Below are positions 44,706 to 54,101 of a stretch of 64,000 nucleotides of DNA, piece after piece. This DNA comes from CAYWNA01 sp964459305 (lineage in GTDB: Bacteria; Planctomycetota; Planctomycetia; Pirellulales; Pirellulaceae), in NCBI GenBank assembly GCA_964459305.1, contig CAYWNA010000001.1:62001-126000 (forward strand). Direction: 5' to 3'. Numbering within the stretch: position 1 is the stretch's first letter; every line of letters starts with the position of its first letter. The translations under genes were made by a program, and so were the position numbers. A model generated the notes under the pieces. It was not told the DNA's origin and did not search any database. It saw nothing but the letters and a program-made list of their open reading frames with translations.

Positions 44706-44778
44706 TGCGTGAGAGTGGCGATGTCGCACTCCATCGCAGAATTGACAACTGCAGACAGGACAATTCGCCCAATAACAC

Positions 44779-46515
44779 ATGTCTTCTGGCAATCAAGTAA
44801 AGACGCGTTCGGATCGTGTCGCCTCCGTCCAGCTTCCTCCAGGACGAGTAGCTCGGTCGTTTGAGTTCCTGCGGCGGCGGGAGGTGTTGCTGCGTATTGG
44901 ACTGTCCTTTGCCGCCGCTGTGCTAGTATGGGCCGCCACTGGAGGGTGGGCACCTCCGTTCGGTTACCGTAGCGGCTACATCCCTCCACGTGACATCGTC
45001 GCCCGCGCGTCGTTCCCCGTCGTGAACGAACGACAGATCGAGCAACAATATGAGCCACACGATATGCTCGCGGAGGCTGGGCGTCCCCTCTCGGCGGGCG
45101 ACATCATAGTGCTCCGTGCCGAACACAGGGCCGTCAACTCGCACTTGACCGCCGGCCAGATGCTCCGTCATTCTCTAGCTGCCTTGGCCGTCTACGTCGG
45201 GCTGTACGTGCTTTGCGGCTGCTATGTCTATTTCCACCACCAGCGGCTCGTGCGGGAGGTACGAAAACTGGCAACGCTCCTCGGGGCGGTTGTGGCTGCC
45301 GTAGCTCTATCGGTCGTCGTCGCGCAGGACACATGGCGGGCGGAGTCCATTCCGCTGGTCCTGTTTGGCATGACGGTGGCAATTGCGTACAACCGCGAAC
45401 TGGCCTTGATGCTCTCGGCGGCGTTGGCGCTGGTGATCGCGATGGCGCTGGGACAGGGATTGGCCGAGTTTGTTATTCTCGCGGCTTCGGTCACCGCACC
45501 CATACTCATGCTGAACCGCGTCCGCAGCCGCACCAAGTTGATCTACGTGGGGTTGGGCGGGGGTCTGATCGCCTTTGCCACTGCGGTTGCCGTTGGCACA
45601 CTGGCCGGCCAAGCGTTCGGTCTGTCTCACGCGACCCACTGGTCTCCGGCGGATGAAGTCGAGGTCTTTTCGCAGACCGCTTTCACCATGCGACTGTTAT
45701 CGGGAGCGGCATGGATCGGCGCGTGCACGGTTTTGGCCGGATTCTTGATGACTGGATTGCTTCCGTTTGTCGAACGTCTGTTCGATGTGCAGACCGACAT
45801 CAGCCTGTTGGAATTGGGCGACGCGGCCCATCCGCTACTGCAGGAACTCGCCCACCGTGCACCGGGCACGTACAACCATTCGATCAACGTTGCTTCGATT
45901 GCTGAAAGCGCAGCTGACGCTGTCGGCGCCGACGGGCTGCTCGTTCGGGTCGGCGCCTACTTCCACGACATCGGCAAAATGCTAAAGCCCACATATTTCG
46001 TCGAAAACCAACAAGAAAACAGCAGTCAGCACGAATCGCTGCTGCCCGCTATGAGTACTCTTGTCATCATCGCCCACGTCAAAGACGGCTCGGACTTGGG
46101 ACGCCAGCATCGGTTGCCGAAGTCGATTACTGACTTTGTCGAGCAGCATCACGGCACGACGTTGGTCGAGTACTTCTATCGGCAAGCCGAAAGAAAGCGC
46201 GAGGCGGACCCGGACAGCGGCGACGTGGACGAGACCACCTACCGTTACCCAGGGCCGAGACCGCAAACCAAGGAATCGGCGATCATGATGCTGGCCGACG
46301 CGGTGGAAAGCGCATGCCGGACGCTGGTCGAACCGACACCGGCCCGTATCGAGGGCCTGGTGCACGAAATTGCCATGAAACGCCTTCTGGACGGACAATT
46401 CGAGGAGTGCGGATTGACCCTCCGGGAGTTGAACACGATTGAAGACAGCCTGGTGAAGTCACTCACCGCAGTTTACCACGGACGGATCAAATATCCCGAC
46501 CAACAGACGGCTTGA
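44779..46515 (+). CDS. PgpH-like membrane HD phosphodiesterase
   Basis: 578 residues. There is one N-terminal membrane helix, an extracytoplasmic segment and a block of six to seven membrane helices (residues ~130-330, 7TM-7TMR type). The cytoplasmic HD domain has APGTYNHSINVASIAE and AYFHDIGKMLKPTYF, with further metal ligands in EQHHGT. PgpH enzymes hydrolyse c-di-AMP. The gene lies between phoH and ybeY, the usual context, and near the diadenylate cyclase gene. Confidence 0.93.
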   Translation: MSSGNQVKTRSDRVASVQLPPGRVARSFEFLRRREVLLRIGLSFAAAVLVWAATGGWAPPFGYRSGYIPPRDIVARASFPVVNERQIEQQYEPHDMLAEAGRPLSAGDIIVLRAEHRAVNSHLTAGQMLRHSLAALAVYVGLYVLCGCYVYFHHQRLVREVRKLATLLGAVVAAVALSVVVAQDTWRAESIPLVLFGMTVAIAYNRELALMLSAALALVIAMALGQGLAEFVILAASVTAPILMLNRVRSRTKLIYVGLGGGLIAFATAVAVGTLAGQAFGLSHATHWSPADEVEVFSQTAFTMRLLSGAAWIGACTVLAGFLMTGLLPFVERLFDVQTDISLLELGDAAHPLLQELAHRAPGTYNHSINVASIAESAADAVGADGLLVRVGAYFHDIGKMLKPTYFVENQQENSSQHESLLPAMSTLVIIAHVKDGSDLGRQHRLPKSITDFVEQHHGTTLVEYFYRQAERKREADPDSGDVDETTYRYPGPRPQTKESAIMMLADAVESACRTLVEPTPARIEGLVHEIAMKRLLDGQFEECGLTLRELNTIEDSLVKSLTAVYHGRIKYPDQQTA

Positions 46516-46527
46516 CGTTTCCCATCA

Positions 46528-47019
46528 ATGATAGAAATCGAGCTCTCCGACCGACAATCGACTCACCGCTTCGATGCGGATCGACTGGTTTCCGCCGCAC
46601 GGTTTGTCGTTGCGGAAGAGGGAATTGCACGGGCGACGGTCAGTATCGCTGTGGTTGATGACGATACCATTCACGATCTGAATCGCCGCTATCTCCAGCA
46701 CGACTACACGACGGATGTGCTCAGCTTCGTGTTTGAGAGGTCGCCCGACCAACTGAACGGCGAAGTGATCGTCAGTGCCGATACGGCAGCATCAGCTGCG
46801 TCGGAGTACGGCTGGTCGATCGAAGAGGAATTGCTGTTGTACGTCATCCATGGCACCCTTCACTTGGTTGGATACGACGACCGGGCGAACGAATCGCAAA
46901 GCGAAATGCGAAATCGTGAGCGGCACTACCTCGGACACTTCGATCTGGTCCCACGCTACGAAGAAGAAGCCGACCGCGAAAGGGCCGACTGCCGGAAGCA
47001 AGGAGACAATCAACCGTGA
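46528..47019 (+). CDS. ybeY: Endoribonuclease YbeY
   Basis: 163 residues with the zinc motif HGTLHLVGYDDR and the preceding TDVLSFVF segment, both diagnostic. YbeY trims the 3' end of 16S rRNA and takes part in ribosome quality control. Its stop overlaps the GTG start of the next gene (GTGA), so translation is coupled. Confidence 0.95.
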   Translation: MIEIELSDRQSTHRFDADRLVSAARFVVAEEGIARATVSIAVVDDDTIHDLNRRYLQHDYTTDVLSFVFERSPDQLNGEVIVSADTAASAASEYGWSIEEELLLYVIHGTLHLVGYDDRANESQSEMRNRERHYLGHFDLVPRYEEEADRERADCRKQGDNQP

Positions 47020-48320
47020 GGCAAGTCATTCTGCTCAGTTTGGCTTTCGTCGCGATCCTTGCTGCCGTCGTACTGTCGTCGATTGGCGCAAAGGTGCTTC
47101 GCCATTTCTCGCATCGACAACTTCAGGTCTTCTGCCGACTACGGAAACGCCGCGAGTTGTTCGGTCAGATTCTCGATCTGCATGACGAAGTTGCTCTTGC
47201 CACTGAAAAGATTCAAATCGCCAGCCTCGTCGTCTTGTCGACCTGTTGCGCCTTACTATTCGAGTCGGCGTTTCCACGGCTCGACCGACCGACCGGAATC
47301 GGCATGGCCGTCGGCGCTGCCGCTCTTCTGCTCGTCACGACGATCTGGATTCCGTGGGCGGTGGTGCGGCACTGTTCGGCACCTTTCCTGATGCGAACCT
47401 GGTGGCTTTGGCGGCTTGCATATCGCATTCTCTGGCCCCTGACGATCGGGGCGCAAATTGTCGATGCGGTCTTCCGACGCCTCGCTGGCCAGCCCGACAA
47501 GATGGAAAAGGAAGAAGAGGAAGAAGCCTTCGAAGACGAAATCATGACCATGGTCACGGCGGGACAGCGGGAAGGACTGCTGGAAGCGGATGCTCGCGAA
47601 ATGATCGAAGGCGTGATTGAGTTGGGCGACGCGGACGTTTCGGACATCATGACGCCGAGGTCCAAAGTGGATGCCCTGGATGTCGATCTCAATTGGGGAG
47701 AAATGTTGCGATTCGTCATCGAGGCCGGTCGGACTCGCTTCCCCGTGTACGAACGCACGCTGGACAACGTGATTGGCGTACTGTACGTCAAGGATCTGCT
47801 CCCAGAACTGGCCAAGCGGTCTACCGAGCCCCGTAAACCGTTACGGGCGCTTCTGCGCGAATTGTGGCTTATTCCGTCAACGATACCGCTCGACGACCTT
47901 CTGCAGGAGTTTCTGGACAACCGGATGCATCTGGCGGTCGTGGTCGATGAATACGGGGCCGTCGAAGGTGTCGTCACCATCGAAGACGTGCTGGAAGAAA
48001 TCGTCGGTGAAATCGTTGACGAGAGCGAGAGCGATAGAGAACGGAAAGAAGACATTCTGCAGTTGACCGAGACGAAATCCGAAGTTCTGGGCACGGTACA
48101 CCTGGATACGATCAACGAACGCCTAGGCATGAACCTGCCGGAGTCCGATGATTTTGACACGATCGCCGGGTTCGTTATCAACCGGCTGGGGCGTATCCCC
48201 AAAGGCGGTGAATCTGTGGAAGATCACGGCGTCCGAATTACCGTGTTGGAAGCCAAGCCGCGACAGGTCGAGCGGGTGCTGGTGGACACCGGCGACGACG
48301 TGGGCCGAGACATGGCGTAG
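47016..48320 (+). CDS. CNNM/CorC-family membrane protein with CBS pair
   Basis: 434 residues. The N-terminal ~160 residues form a membrane domain of the DUF21/CNNM kind. A Bateman module follows (DADVSDIMTPRSKVDALDV, then LAVVVDEYGAVEGVVTIEDVLEEIVGEI), and a C-terminal CorC/HlyC transporter-associated domain ends the protein. These proteins are linked to magnesium or cobalt efflux. The order ybeY-corC is common in bacteria. Confidence 0.92.
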   Translation: MRQVILLSLAFVAILAAVVLSSIGAKVLRHFSHRQLQVFCRLRKRRELFGQILDLHDEVALATEKIQIASLVVLSTCCALLFESAFPRLDRPTGIGMAVGAAALLLVTTIWIPWAVVRHCSAPFLMRTWWLWRLAYRILWPLTIGAQIVDAVFRRLAGQPDKMEKEEEEEAFEDEIMTMVTAGQREGLLEADAREMIEGVIELGDADVSDIMTPRSKVDALDVDLNWGEMLRFVIEAGRTRFPVYERTLDNVIGVLYVKDLLPELAKRSTEPRKPLRALLRELWLIPSTIPLDDLLQEFLDNRMHLAVVVDEYGAVEGVVTIEDVLEEIVGEIVDESESDRERKEDILQLTETKSEVLGTVHLDTINERLGMNLPESDDFDTIAGFVINRLGRIPKGGESVEDHGVRITVLEAKPRQVERVLVDTGDDVGRDMA

Positions 48321-48364
48321 GACAAATCGGCGTCACAGAGTCAAACTGGCGAATCGAAGCGGAC

Positions 48365-49117
48365 ATGCCAACGGAAAAGACATCTGCGATTGTCCTGCGT
48401 CTGGTTGACTTCAGTGAAAGCAGCTGCGTCGTCACGTTGTTCACGGAGAACTTCGGTAAAATAGGCGCCTTGGCGAAAGGGGCTCGCCGACCCAAGGGGC
48501 CTTTCGACTCTGCTCTTGACCTGTTGGCCGTTTGTCGAATAGTGTTCATTCACAAATCATCCGATGCGCTCGATCTGTTGACCGAAGCCAAGCTCGAGCG
48601 CCGGTTCCGCGCAGGTTCCCGCGAATTGTCTCGTCTTTATGCGGGTTACTATGTTGCGGAGTTACTGCAAGACTTGACGGATATCGCCGATCCACATCCC
48701 GAGTTGTACCGCGAAGCCGATCGGATGCTGCGCGATCTGGATCGTGATGGCGAAACGGCCAAGTTAGTATTCAGATTTGAGGTAACAACACTGCGACTTT
48801 TGGGGTTTCTTCCCTCGTTGGATGCATGTGTCCGCTGTGGCGAGCCGGTTCGTGACGGCAGACGCGTGTTGTTCGGACAGTTGGCGGGCGGGGTGCTCTG
48901 CCAGGGTTGTCGCGGGGGTCAGAAGCAAGTGGTTAGCTTGAGCGCAGAAGTCCTGAGCATCTTTCGACGATTGGCCAGTCCGGACTCGAAAGCCGGAGAC
49001 CTGGAAATCGATCGTCAGCGGCGAGGTGAACTGCGCGGGCTATTGAATTCCTATTTGTCAAACCTGTTGGGGCACCAGCCCCGCATGCACAAGTACATTG
49101 GCGCGTCGATAACCTGA
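48365..49117 (+). CDS. recO: DNA repair protein RecO
   Basis: 250 residues: an N-terminal OB fold (KTSAIVLRLVDFSESSCVVTLFTENFGKIGALAKGAR), a helical middle, and a zinc motif with two cysteine pairs (CVRCGEP and CQGCRGG). RecO loads RecA on single-stranded DNA with RecR. The length is normal. The downstream gene follows by 20 bases. Confidence 0.93.
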   Translation: MPTEKTSAIVLRLVDFSESSCVVTLFTENFGKIGALAKGARRPKGPFDSALDLLAVCRIVFIHKSSDALDLLTEAKLERRFRAGSRELSRLYAGYYVAELLQDLTDIADPHPELYREADRMLRDLDRDGETAKLVFRFEVTTLRLLGFLPSLDACVRCGEPVRDGRRVLFGQLAGGVLCQGCRGGQKQVVSLSAEVLSIFRRLASPDSKAGDLEIDRQRRGELRGLLNSYLSNLLGHQPRMHKYIGASIT

Positions 49118-49137
49118 CCGCCTTTGGCAGGACAAGG

Positions 49138-50343
49138 ATGTCCAACATGCGACTACTTCACATCTTGCGCTCGCTTGCGCTTCTTGCAGCGTGTTTTGCT
49201 TGCGGCGGGTGCACGTCGCCGTTTGCCATCAGCCGCAATACCCTTTTCGAAGAAGACGGCGCGAGCGATTCGGTTCTCTTCAGCCTGGACGATATATCGG
49301 ACAAAGTGGAGAACTCGGCGAAGACCCTTGTGGGCAAAGGTTACAGCCCAGAGAAGGCACGCGAGCGATACGCGGAGGCCGAACGCCGATACCAGCAAGC
49401 CGTTCGCGCGCAGGGTGACGAGCGCATCGATCTGCTTCTGTCGGCGGCGGACGATTTCAAGAATGCCGCTGAGCGGTGGCCCGATTCGGCCCTCGAACAG
49501 GACGCACTGTTCATGGCAGGCGAGAGCCTTTTCTTTGCCGATCGTTATCCTGAAACCAATGACACGTACGAACAACTGTTGAAGAAGTACCCCAATTCCA
49601 AATACTTGGATACGGTCGACGCCCGCCGGTTCTCGATTGCCCATTACTGGCTGGAGGTTCACAAGAATTCACCGCAAAGTTTTTGGACATTCAACGTGCT
49701 CGACAAAAAGCGTCCTATGCGGGATTCTTTCGGCCACGCCGTGCGCATCTACGATCGCATTCGCATCGACGATCCCACCGGCAAACTGGCCGACGACGCA
49801 ACGCTTGCCGCTGGAAATGCCTACTTCGCCAGCGCCAACTACTTGGACGCCGACAACTTCTACACGGATCTACGGAAGACGTTCCCCAGCAGCGAACACC
49901 AGTTCCGCGCACACTTACTGGGTGTCAAGGCCAAACTGCTGACCTACGAGGGGCCGGATTACTCAGGGGATCCCCTGGACGATGCCGAAAAGCTGATCAA
50001 GCAGATTCGTAGGCAATTCCCACACGAATCGTCCAAAGAGCGCGAGTACCTCGCGCGTGCGTACGCCGAGGTGCGGTACAAGAAGGCGGAGCGCGAGTGG
50101 AACATGGCCCAGTACTACGATCGCCGTGGCGAGTACGGTGCGGCTCGCTTTCACTACCGCTCTATCGAAGAGGACTTCGGCCGAACACCCTTTGCCGAGA
50201 GAACGAGAAGCCGGATCGCGGAAATCGGCAACGAGCCGGACGTGCCGCCACAGCGTCTGGCATGGGTGGTCAAGATGTTTCCTGAACAAGAGGACGTGAA
50301 ACCGTTGATCGCAACTGCGAATTCCGGTACGAGGATGCAGTAG
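49138..50343 (+). CDS. BamD-like TPR lipoprotein
   Basis: 401 residues. The lipoprotein signal ends at ACFACGGC. Several TPR-type helical repeats follow, including ALEQDALFMAGESLFFADRYPETNDTYEQLL and ATLAAGNAYFASANYLDADNFYTDL, in the BamD style of outer-membrane assembly lipoproteins. It is longer than E. coli BamD (~245). The next gene is LptE-like, so an envelope-biogenesis role for the pair is likely. A start at 49147 is also possible. Confidence 0.82.
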   Translation: MSNMRLLHILRSLALLAACFACGGCTSPFAISRNTLFEEDGASDSVLFSLDDISDKVENSAKTLVGKGYSPEKARERYAEAERRYQQAVRAQGDERIDLLLSAADDFKNAAERWPDSALEQDALFMAGESLFFADRYPETNDTYEQLLKKYPNSKYLDTVDARRFSIAHYWLEVHKNSPQSFWTFNVLDKKRPMRDSFGHAVRIYDRIRIDDPTGKLADDATLAAGNAYFASANYLDADNFYTDLRKTFPSSEHQFRAHLLGVKAKLLTYEGPDYSGDPLDDAEKLIKQIRRQFPHESSKEREYLARAYAEVRYKKAEREWNMAQYYDRRGEYGAARFHYRSIEEDFGRTPFAERTRSRIAEIGNEPDVPPQRLAWVVKMFPEQEDVKPLIATANSGTRMQ

Positions 50344-50409
50344 CGTTTCCCGAAGGAATACGCGGGAACTGAGCACCTAGTGGTAGGTACCTAGCATCGT
50401 CATAGGTTG

Positions 50410-50952
50410 ATGCCGAGCAAACCGTACAACACGCTGCGTGTCCTGACGCTGCCGCTGTTCGCAACGACGATGTTGGCCGGCTGTGCGGGATACCAGGTCG
50501 GACATCGTACGCTGTACCGGCCCGATATTCGCACGATCCACATCCCAATTTTCGAGTCGGAGAGTTTTCGTCCCCAACTCGCCGAGCGTCTGACGGAAGC
50601 CGTCATCAAGGAAATCCAGACGCGGACACCCTACAGGGTCGTTCATACACCGGATGCCGACAGCATCCTCAACGGGCGCATCGTCCAGGAAAACAAACGA
50701 GTGGTCGCGGAGAATCGCAACGACGATGCTCGTGAAATCGAAACGGAGTTCATACTTGAAGTGCGTTGGATCGACCGTCACGGCCAATTGCTGCTGCAAC
50801 ACGCGGGAATCCCCATCCCACAGCTGAACGTCACCGCGACCGGGAACGCTCACTTCATCCCCGAGGCCGGCCAGTCGCTGGCTACTGCCCACCAACAGAT
50901 CGCCGAGCGCCTCGCTCGGGAAATCGTCGGCCAGATGGAAATCTGGTGGTAG
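50410..50952 (+). CDS. LptE-like lipoprotein
   Basis: 180 residues. The lipobox is MLAGCAGYQVG. The YRPDIRTIHIPIFESESFRP segment and the AERLTEAVIKEIQTRTPYRVV segment match LptE-family proteins, which plug LptD during lipopolysaccharide export. The C-terminus has a long amphipathic helix (HQQIAERLAREIVGQM). The ATG at 50410 is chosen over the preceding TTG. Confidence 0.85.
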   Translation: MPSKPYNTLRVLTLPLFATTMLAGCAGYQVGHRTLYRPDIRTIHIPIFESESFRPQLAERLTEAVIKEIQTRTPYRVVHTPDADSILNGRIVQENKRVVAENRNDDAREIETEFILEVRWIDRHGQLLLQHAGIPIPQLNVTATGNAHFIPEAGQSLATAHQQIAERLAREIVGQMEIWW

Positions 50953-50976
50953 CTTCGATTACAATGATCAACGTCG

Positions 50977-51030
50977 GCGGCTGAGTCTGCAGGAACTCAA
51001 CAACGGCTGAGCTCTTGCGGACTCAGCTAC
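50977..51030. repeat. Palindromic element, family B copy 4 (degenerate)
   Basis: The left arm GGCTGAGTCTGCAGGAACTC and the right arm GAGCTCTTGCGGACTCAGCT pair with about six mismatches, and the pattern tracks family B. It sits just after the LptE-like gene and immediately upstream of a family A element. Confidence 0.6.
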
Positions 51031-51044
51031 TCACCTCACGACGT

Positions 51045-51153
51045 ATACGGCTCTCAGTCAGGTTTGACACATTTGCTGTCTAACCGCAAGCCGGTGGCGC
51101 ATACGCCACCGGCTTATGGTCAAACGAGCCATTTTCGCCCGCGGGCGCTATAA
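51045..51153. repeat. Dispersed palindromic element, family A copy 2
   Basis: It shares the flanks of copy 1 (ATACGGCTCT, CAGGTTTGACACATTTGCT; CATTTTCGCCCGCGGGCG then TATAA) but has a shorter stem centred on AACCGCAAGCCGGTGGC. It ends 14 bases before the start codon at 51168, so it forms the leader and promoter region of the next gene. Confidence 0.8.
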
Positions 51154-51167
51154 CATGGTGCACCGAA

Positions 51168-52739
51168 ATGAAAGATCTTCACGACGCGGCCCAATTCGTG
51201 GAACGGGCACTCGACACGCGAGAGATCGGTACCCCCGTTGCTGTGCGGATTGTCGCTCACGAGGAAGAAGCGAACGGGACGAGTGAACAAGCTCTTCTAT
51301 TGGCGAGCAAGTGGCTTGAGGATAACCCCTCGCAGGTATTCTCCGCAACGCCTGCAGGCGATGGTCATGAGGCCCGGTTGGTTTCGTTTTCCAGTGGCAA
51401 ATCAGCGTTATTGTCCACGGGCGGCGGGCAAGCAAATGCGTCGCTGCTCCAGATCGTGATTATCGGGAACCATGGAATGCTCTCATGGGAGAATCAAGGG
51501 AACCGTACGGCGGCAACACTCACAGCGGCAGAGTCGCGTCGTCCTGCCGGCTCAAGGCCACCACAAGAACCGCCCTACGGCATCTTGCTCGTGGCCGGCG
51601 ATCATACGCACCAGCCCATGTATGCCAGAGCTTTCTCGGCTGATCCCAGATGCCGGTTGATTGGACTGACGGACGCACCCGACATCACCGATCAGCGTCG
51701 CGTACTGAATGAACAGCTTGCGCGTACGTTGAACATTCCGCTGCTGCACGACATGGCCGACGCATTGGCCTGTGACGACGTACATGTCGTGAGTGTCTGC
51801 GCGGAACCGGTCCGCCGAGGCCCGATCATCACACAGGCGGCGCGGGCCGGTAAGCACTTGTACTTGGACAAACCGCTCGCCGGCTCGGTAGTCGAGGCGG
51901 ACGAAATCGTTGCGGCCGTTCGCGAGTCCAATGTTCTGGCCCACATGTTCAGCTCGGTTCCGACCCCGAGCGTTGCCCGCGTACGACAAATCCTCGAATC
52001 GCGAAGACTTGGCGATTTACTGGCAATCCATTGTGATTTCTGTTTCGCGAAAGGAGTGGCCGGTACGGCCGCCTTGGGAAAGCCACGTGCGGAATCGTCC
52101 TCGCCAAACCGCTACGAAGTTCTCGATTCTAAACGCGAGTTAACCAACGTGGGTGTGTACTCGCTGGTCATGTTGCTCTCGTTGCTTGGCCGCCGCGTCC
52201 GTCGTGTTGCGGCGACAACGGGCAACTATTTCTTCGCGGAGCATCAAGCCAACAACATGGAGGATTTCGGTCAACTGCTCCTCGAGTTCGAGGGCGGTCT
52301 CGTTGGCACGTGCACCACTGGACGGACCGGCTGGAAATCACATCTGCTCGGTGGACTCAATCGAACCTATCTGGTCGGCACGGAAGGGGCTGCGGTCGTT
52401 GATGCCGATCTGCCGCGTGTCGAAGTCTGGTCCGACGCCGAGCCGTGGCTGCCGCCGTCTCGAAATCCCGACGATCCCATGGGGATGTGGGTCGCACCGG
52501 AAGGCAGCCCTTATCGGCCGGCGCCGAAACAGTCTTGGCTGGCGCCACCATGGCTGTCACCAACGACTGATGCGAAGTATTTCCTGGACTGCCTGGCGCA
52601 AGGTCAACAGAGCGAAGTGTCGGTGGAAGTAGCCGCCGAAGCGACAATGGTCCTGCTGGCGGCCTATCGTTCCGCGTCCTCGGGACAGATGGTCTCCTTG
52701 CCGTTGTCCAGGTGGGCAGAGCATCGGTGTGCTCGTTGA
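51168..52739 (+). CDS. Gfo/Idh/MocA oxidoreductase with extra N-terminal domain
   Basis: 523 residues with no Tat signal. Residues ~1-130 form an extra region ending IVIIGNHGMLSWENQGN, which resembles the distal C-terminal strand region of Gfo/Idh proteins. From ~140 on there is a complete oxidoreductase: ILLVAGDHTHQPMYARAFSA, VSVCAEPVRRGPIITQAA and YLDKPLAGS with the catalytic lysine. A partial internal duplication or gene fusion is possible. It is cytoplasmic, unlike the three exported relatives in the window. No substrate is assigned. Confidence 0.78.
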   Translation: MKDLHDAAQFVERALDTREIGTPVAVRIVAHEEEANGTSEQALLLASKWLEDNPSQVFSATPAGDGHEARLVSFSSGKSALLSTGGGQANASLLQIVIIGNHGMLSWENQGNRTAATLTAAESRRPAGSRPPQEPPYGILLVAGDHTHQPMYARAFSADPRCRLIGLTDAPDITDQRRVLNEQLARTLNIPLLHDMADALACDDVHVVSVCAEPVRRGPIITQAARAGKHLYLDKPLAGSVVEADEIVAAVRESNVLAHMFSSVPTPSVARVRQILESRRLGDLLAIHCDFCFAKGVAGTAALGKPRAESSSPNRYEVLDSKRELTNVGVYSLVMLLSLLGRRVRRVAATTGNYFFAEHQANNMEDFGQLLLEFEGGLVGTCTTGRTGWKSHLLGGLNRTYLVGTEGAAVVDADLPRVEVWSDAEPWLPPSRNPDDPMGMWVAPEGSPYRPAPKQSWLAPPWLSPTTDAKYFLDCLAQGQQSEVSVEVAAEATMVLLAAYRSASSGQMVSLPLSRWAEHRCAR

Positions 52740-52749
52740 AGCTGGCCCG

Positions 52750-52832
52750 TCTAACCGCGCCTTGCCAGGACAGCGTGATCGGCTGGCGGAGGTTTCTCAC
52801 GCGCTCCCCTGGCGGGTCGCGGTTAAATGAGG
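52750..52832. repeat. Palindromic element, diverged family A relative
   Basis: Imperfect arms TCTAACCGCGCCTTGCCAGG and CCTGGCGGGTCGCGGTTAAA flank ~40 bases. The right flank (ATGAGGAAATCTCGCG) is related to the family A right flank. It lies just after the oxidoreductase gene. Confidence 0.5.
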
Positions 52833-52863
52833 AAATCTCGCGTTTTCGGATTCCTGCGTGCCA

Positions 52864-52900
52864 TGAAAAAACCTCACGTCACAGACCATGCGACGTGAGG
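52864..52900 (-). terminator. Intrinsic terminator of the DUF1571 gene
   Basis: Read on the minus strand, the stem CCTCACGTC/GACGTGAGG (9 bp, 11-base loop) is followed directly by TTTTTT. It lies about 30 bases past the DUF1571 stop codon. It is the clearest rho-independent terminator in the window. Confidence 0.85.
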
Positions 52901-52932
52901 TCATCGGAATGCTCGTTGAGCGACGTTGTGGT

Positions 52933-53814
52933 TTAGTGGAAACGGTAGTCGGTGTTTTCGTGGTCGAAATCCTTGTCCCCTAACCCGACGTTCATTTTCA
53001 GGCTCATGTACGTGTACTCCTCCAACACCGGCAGGCGCTCGCCTTCCTTCTCAGGAAACCCATACGCGGCGTAGCGGACCGGCACCTGCAGTTCGTCGTC
53101 GATGAAGATCTGTGCGAGGTGGAAATCGAGGTCCGGGCTGGGTTCGTTATGCTTGATCTGCAGTATCGTACACGGCCGCTTATTGATCTTCGCGTTCTGG
53201 GTGAACGTCACTTCACAGCCCGTTCGGCCCTTGGCCTTATCCGCTTCCCCCCTTTCAATGAGCTTTGCCACCAAATTCTCGATGCCCACGTCGGTGAGAG
53301 GATACTTTTGGTTTCGCATGGCGAGCAACCCGGTGGGCCTCAGCCAGACGGTCGGAAGATACTTCCCGGCCGAACCGCCCTCATGGGCAATCATCTTCCC
53401 CTCGTTTTGGCCCTCTACGTAAAGAACCTCCCGTCCTTTGGTCGAATTTGGCTTGAGGAAGTACATATAGACGCTGAACGGCGAGACGGTCTTGCCATCG
53501 GCGACCCTGCGATTGCGGATCTTGACGAAGATGTACTCGTAGTCCAGCAATTTGCCCTTGATCCGCTCGCGTTTCACGAGCGTGCACGTGTAGTCCTCAA
53601 CCGTGGTTTGCATCCTTCTCAGCCCGTCGCGGGCCAAATCCAAAGCCGGGTCCAAAGGATGTGCTTGCGGCTTGGGCGAAGTTGCCTTGGCGACTCGCAA
53701 CAACGGCTCTTTCAGGTCATCACGGTTCTTTGGCGAGTCCTCGGCAGAGACGCTGAGAGTCCCCGTCAGCAGCAAGATTAGAAGGACAAGACCAGTAATC
53801 TTCTTCTGAATCAT
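52933..53814 (-). CDS. DUF1571-family secreted protein
   Basis: 293 residues with a signal peptide (ITGLVLLILLLTGTLSVSAED). The segments TVEDYTCTLVKRERIKG and YEYIFVKIRNRR match DUF1571, a planctomycete-enriched family with a LolA-like flavour whose function is not known. The ATG at 53814 has an AGGAGA box; a TTG one codon earlier is not preferred. The 3' end has an intrinsic terminator. The 287-base divergent space to the MBL gene carries no other gene. Confidence 0.85.
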   Translation of the reverse strand: MIQKKITGLVLLILLLTGTLSVSAEDSPKNRDDLKEPLLRVAKATSPKPQAHPLDPALDLARDGLRRMQTTVEDYTCTLVKRERIKGKLLDYEYIFVKIRNRRVADGKTVSPFSVYMYFLKPNSTKGREVLYVEGQNEGKMIAHEGGSAGKYLPTVWLRPTGLLAMRNQKYPLTDVGIENLVAKLIERGEADKAKGRTGCEVTFTQNAKINKRPCTILQIKHNEPSPDLDFHLAQIFIDDELQVPVRYAAYGFPEKEGERLPVLEEYTYMSLKMNVGLGDKDFDHENTDYRFH

Positions 53815-54101
53815 CAATTCGATTCTCCTTGAACAGGAGAGGACGCTTGCCGGGGCTCAAATTTCGAGGGGCGGCGACCGTCCCTATCCTCCCTGAATGA
53901 TAAAAGCCTCTTCGCTTGATGGTATCGCCAATGGAGACGGAAATGATTAACCTTCCGTTAACCAGTGCCAGCTTTTGCCCAAATTGGGTAATTGGTGTGA
54001 TCGCTGTATTCTACGGTACCGTCTTCAATGACGTGACAGACCGTCCTCGTTGGAGACGGTTTACCTATTCTAGTCTCATTGACAGTTGAAGGGGAGACGA
54101 T

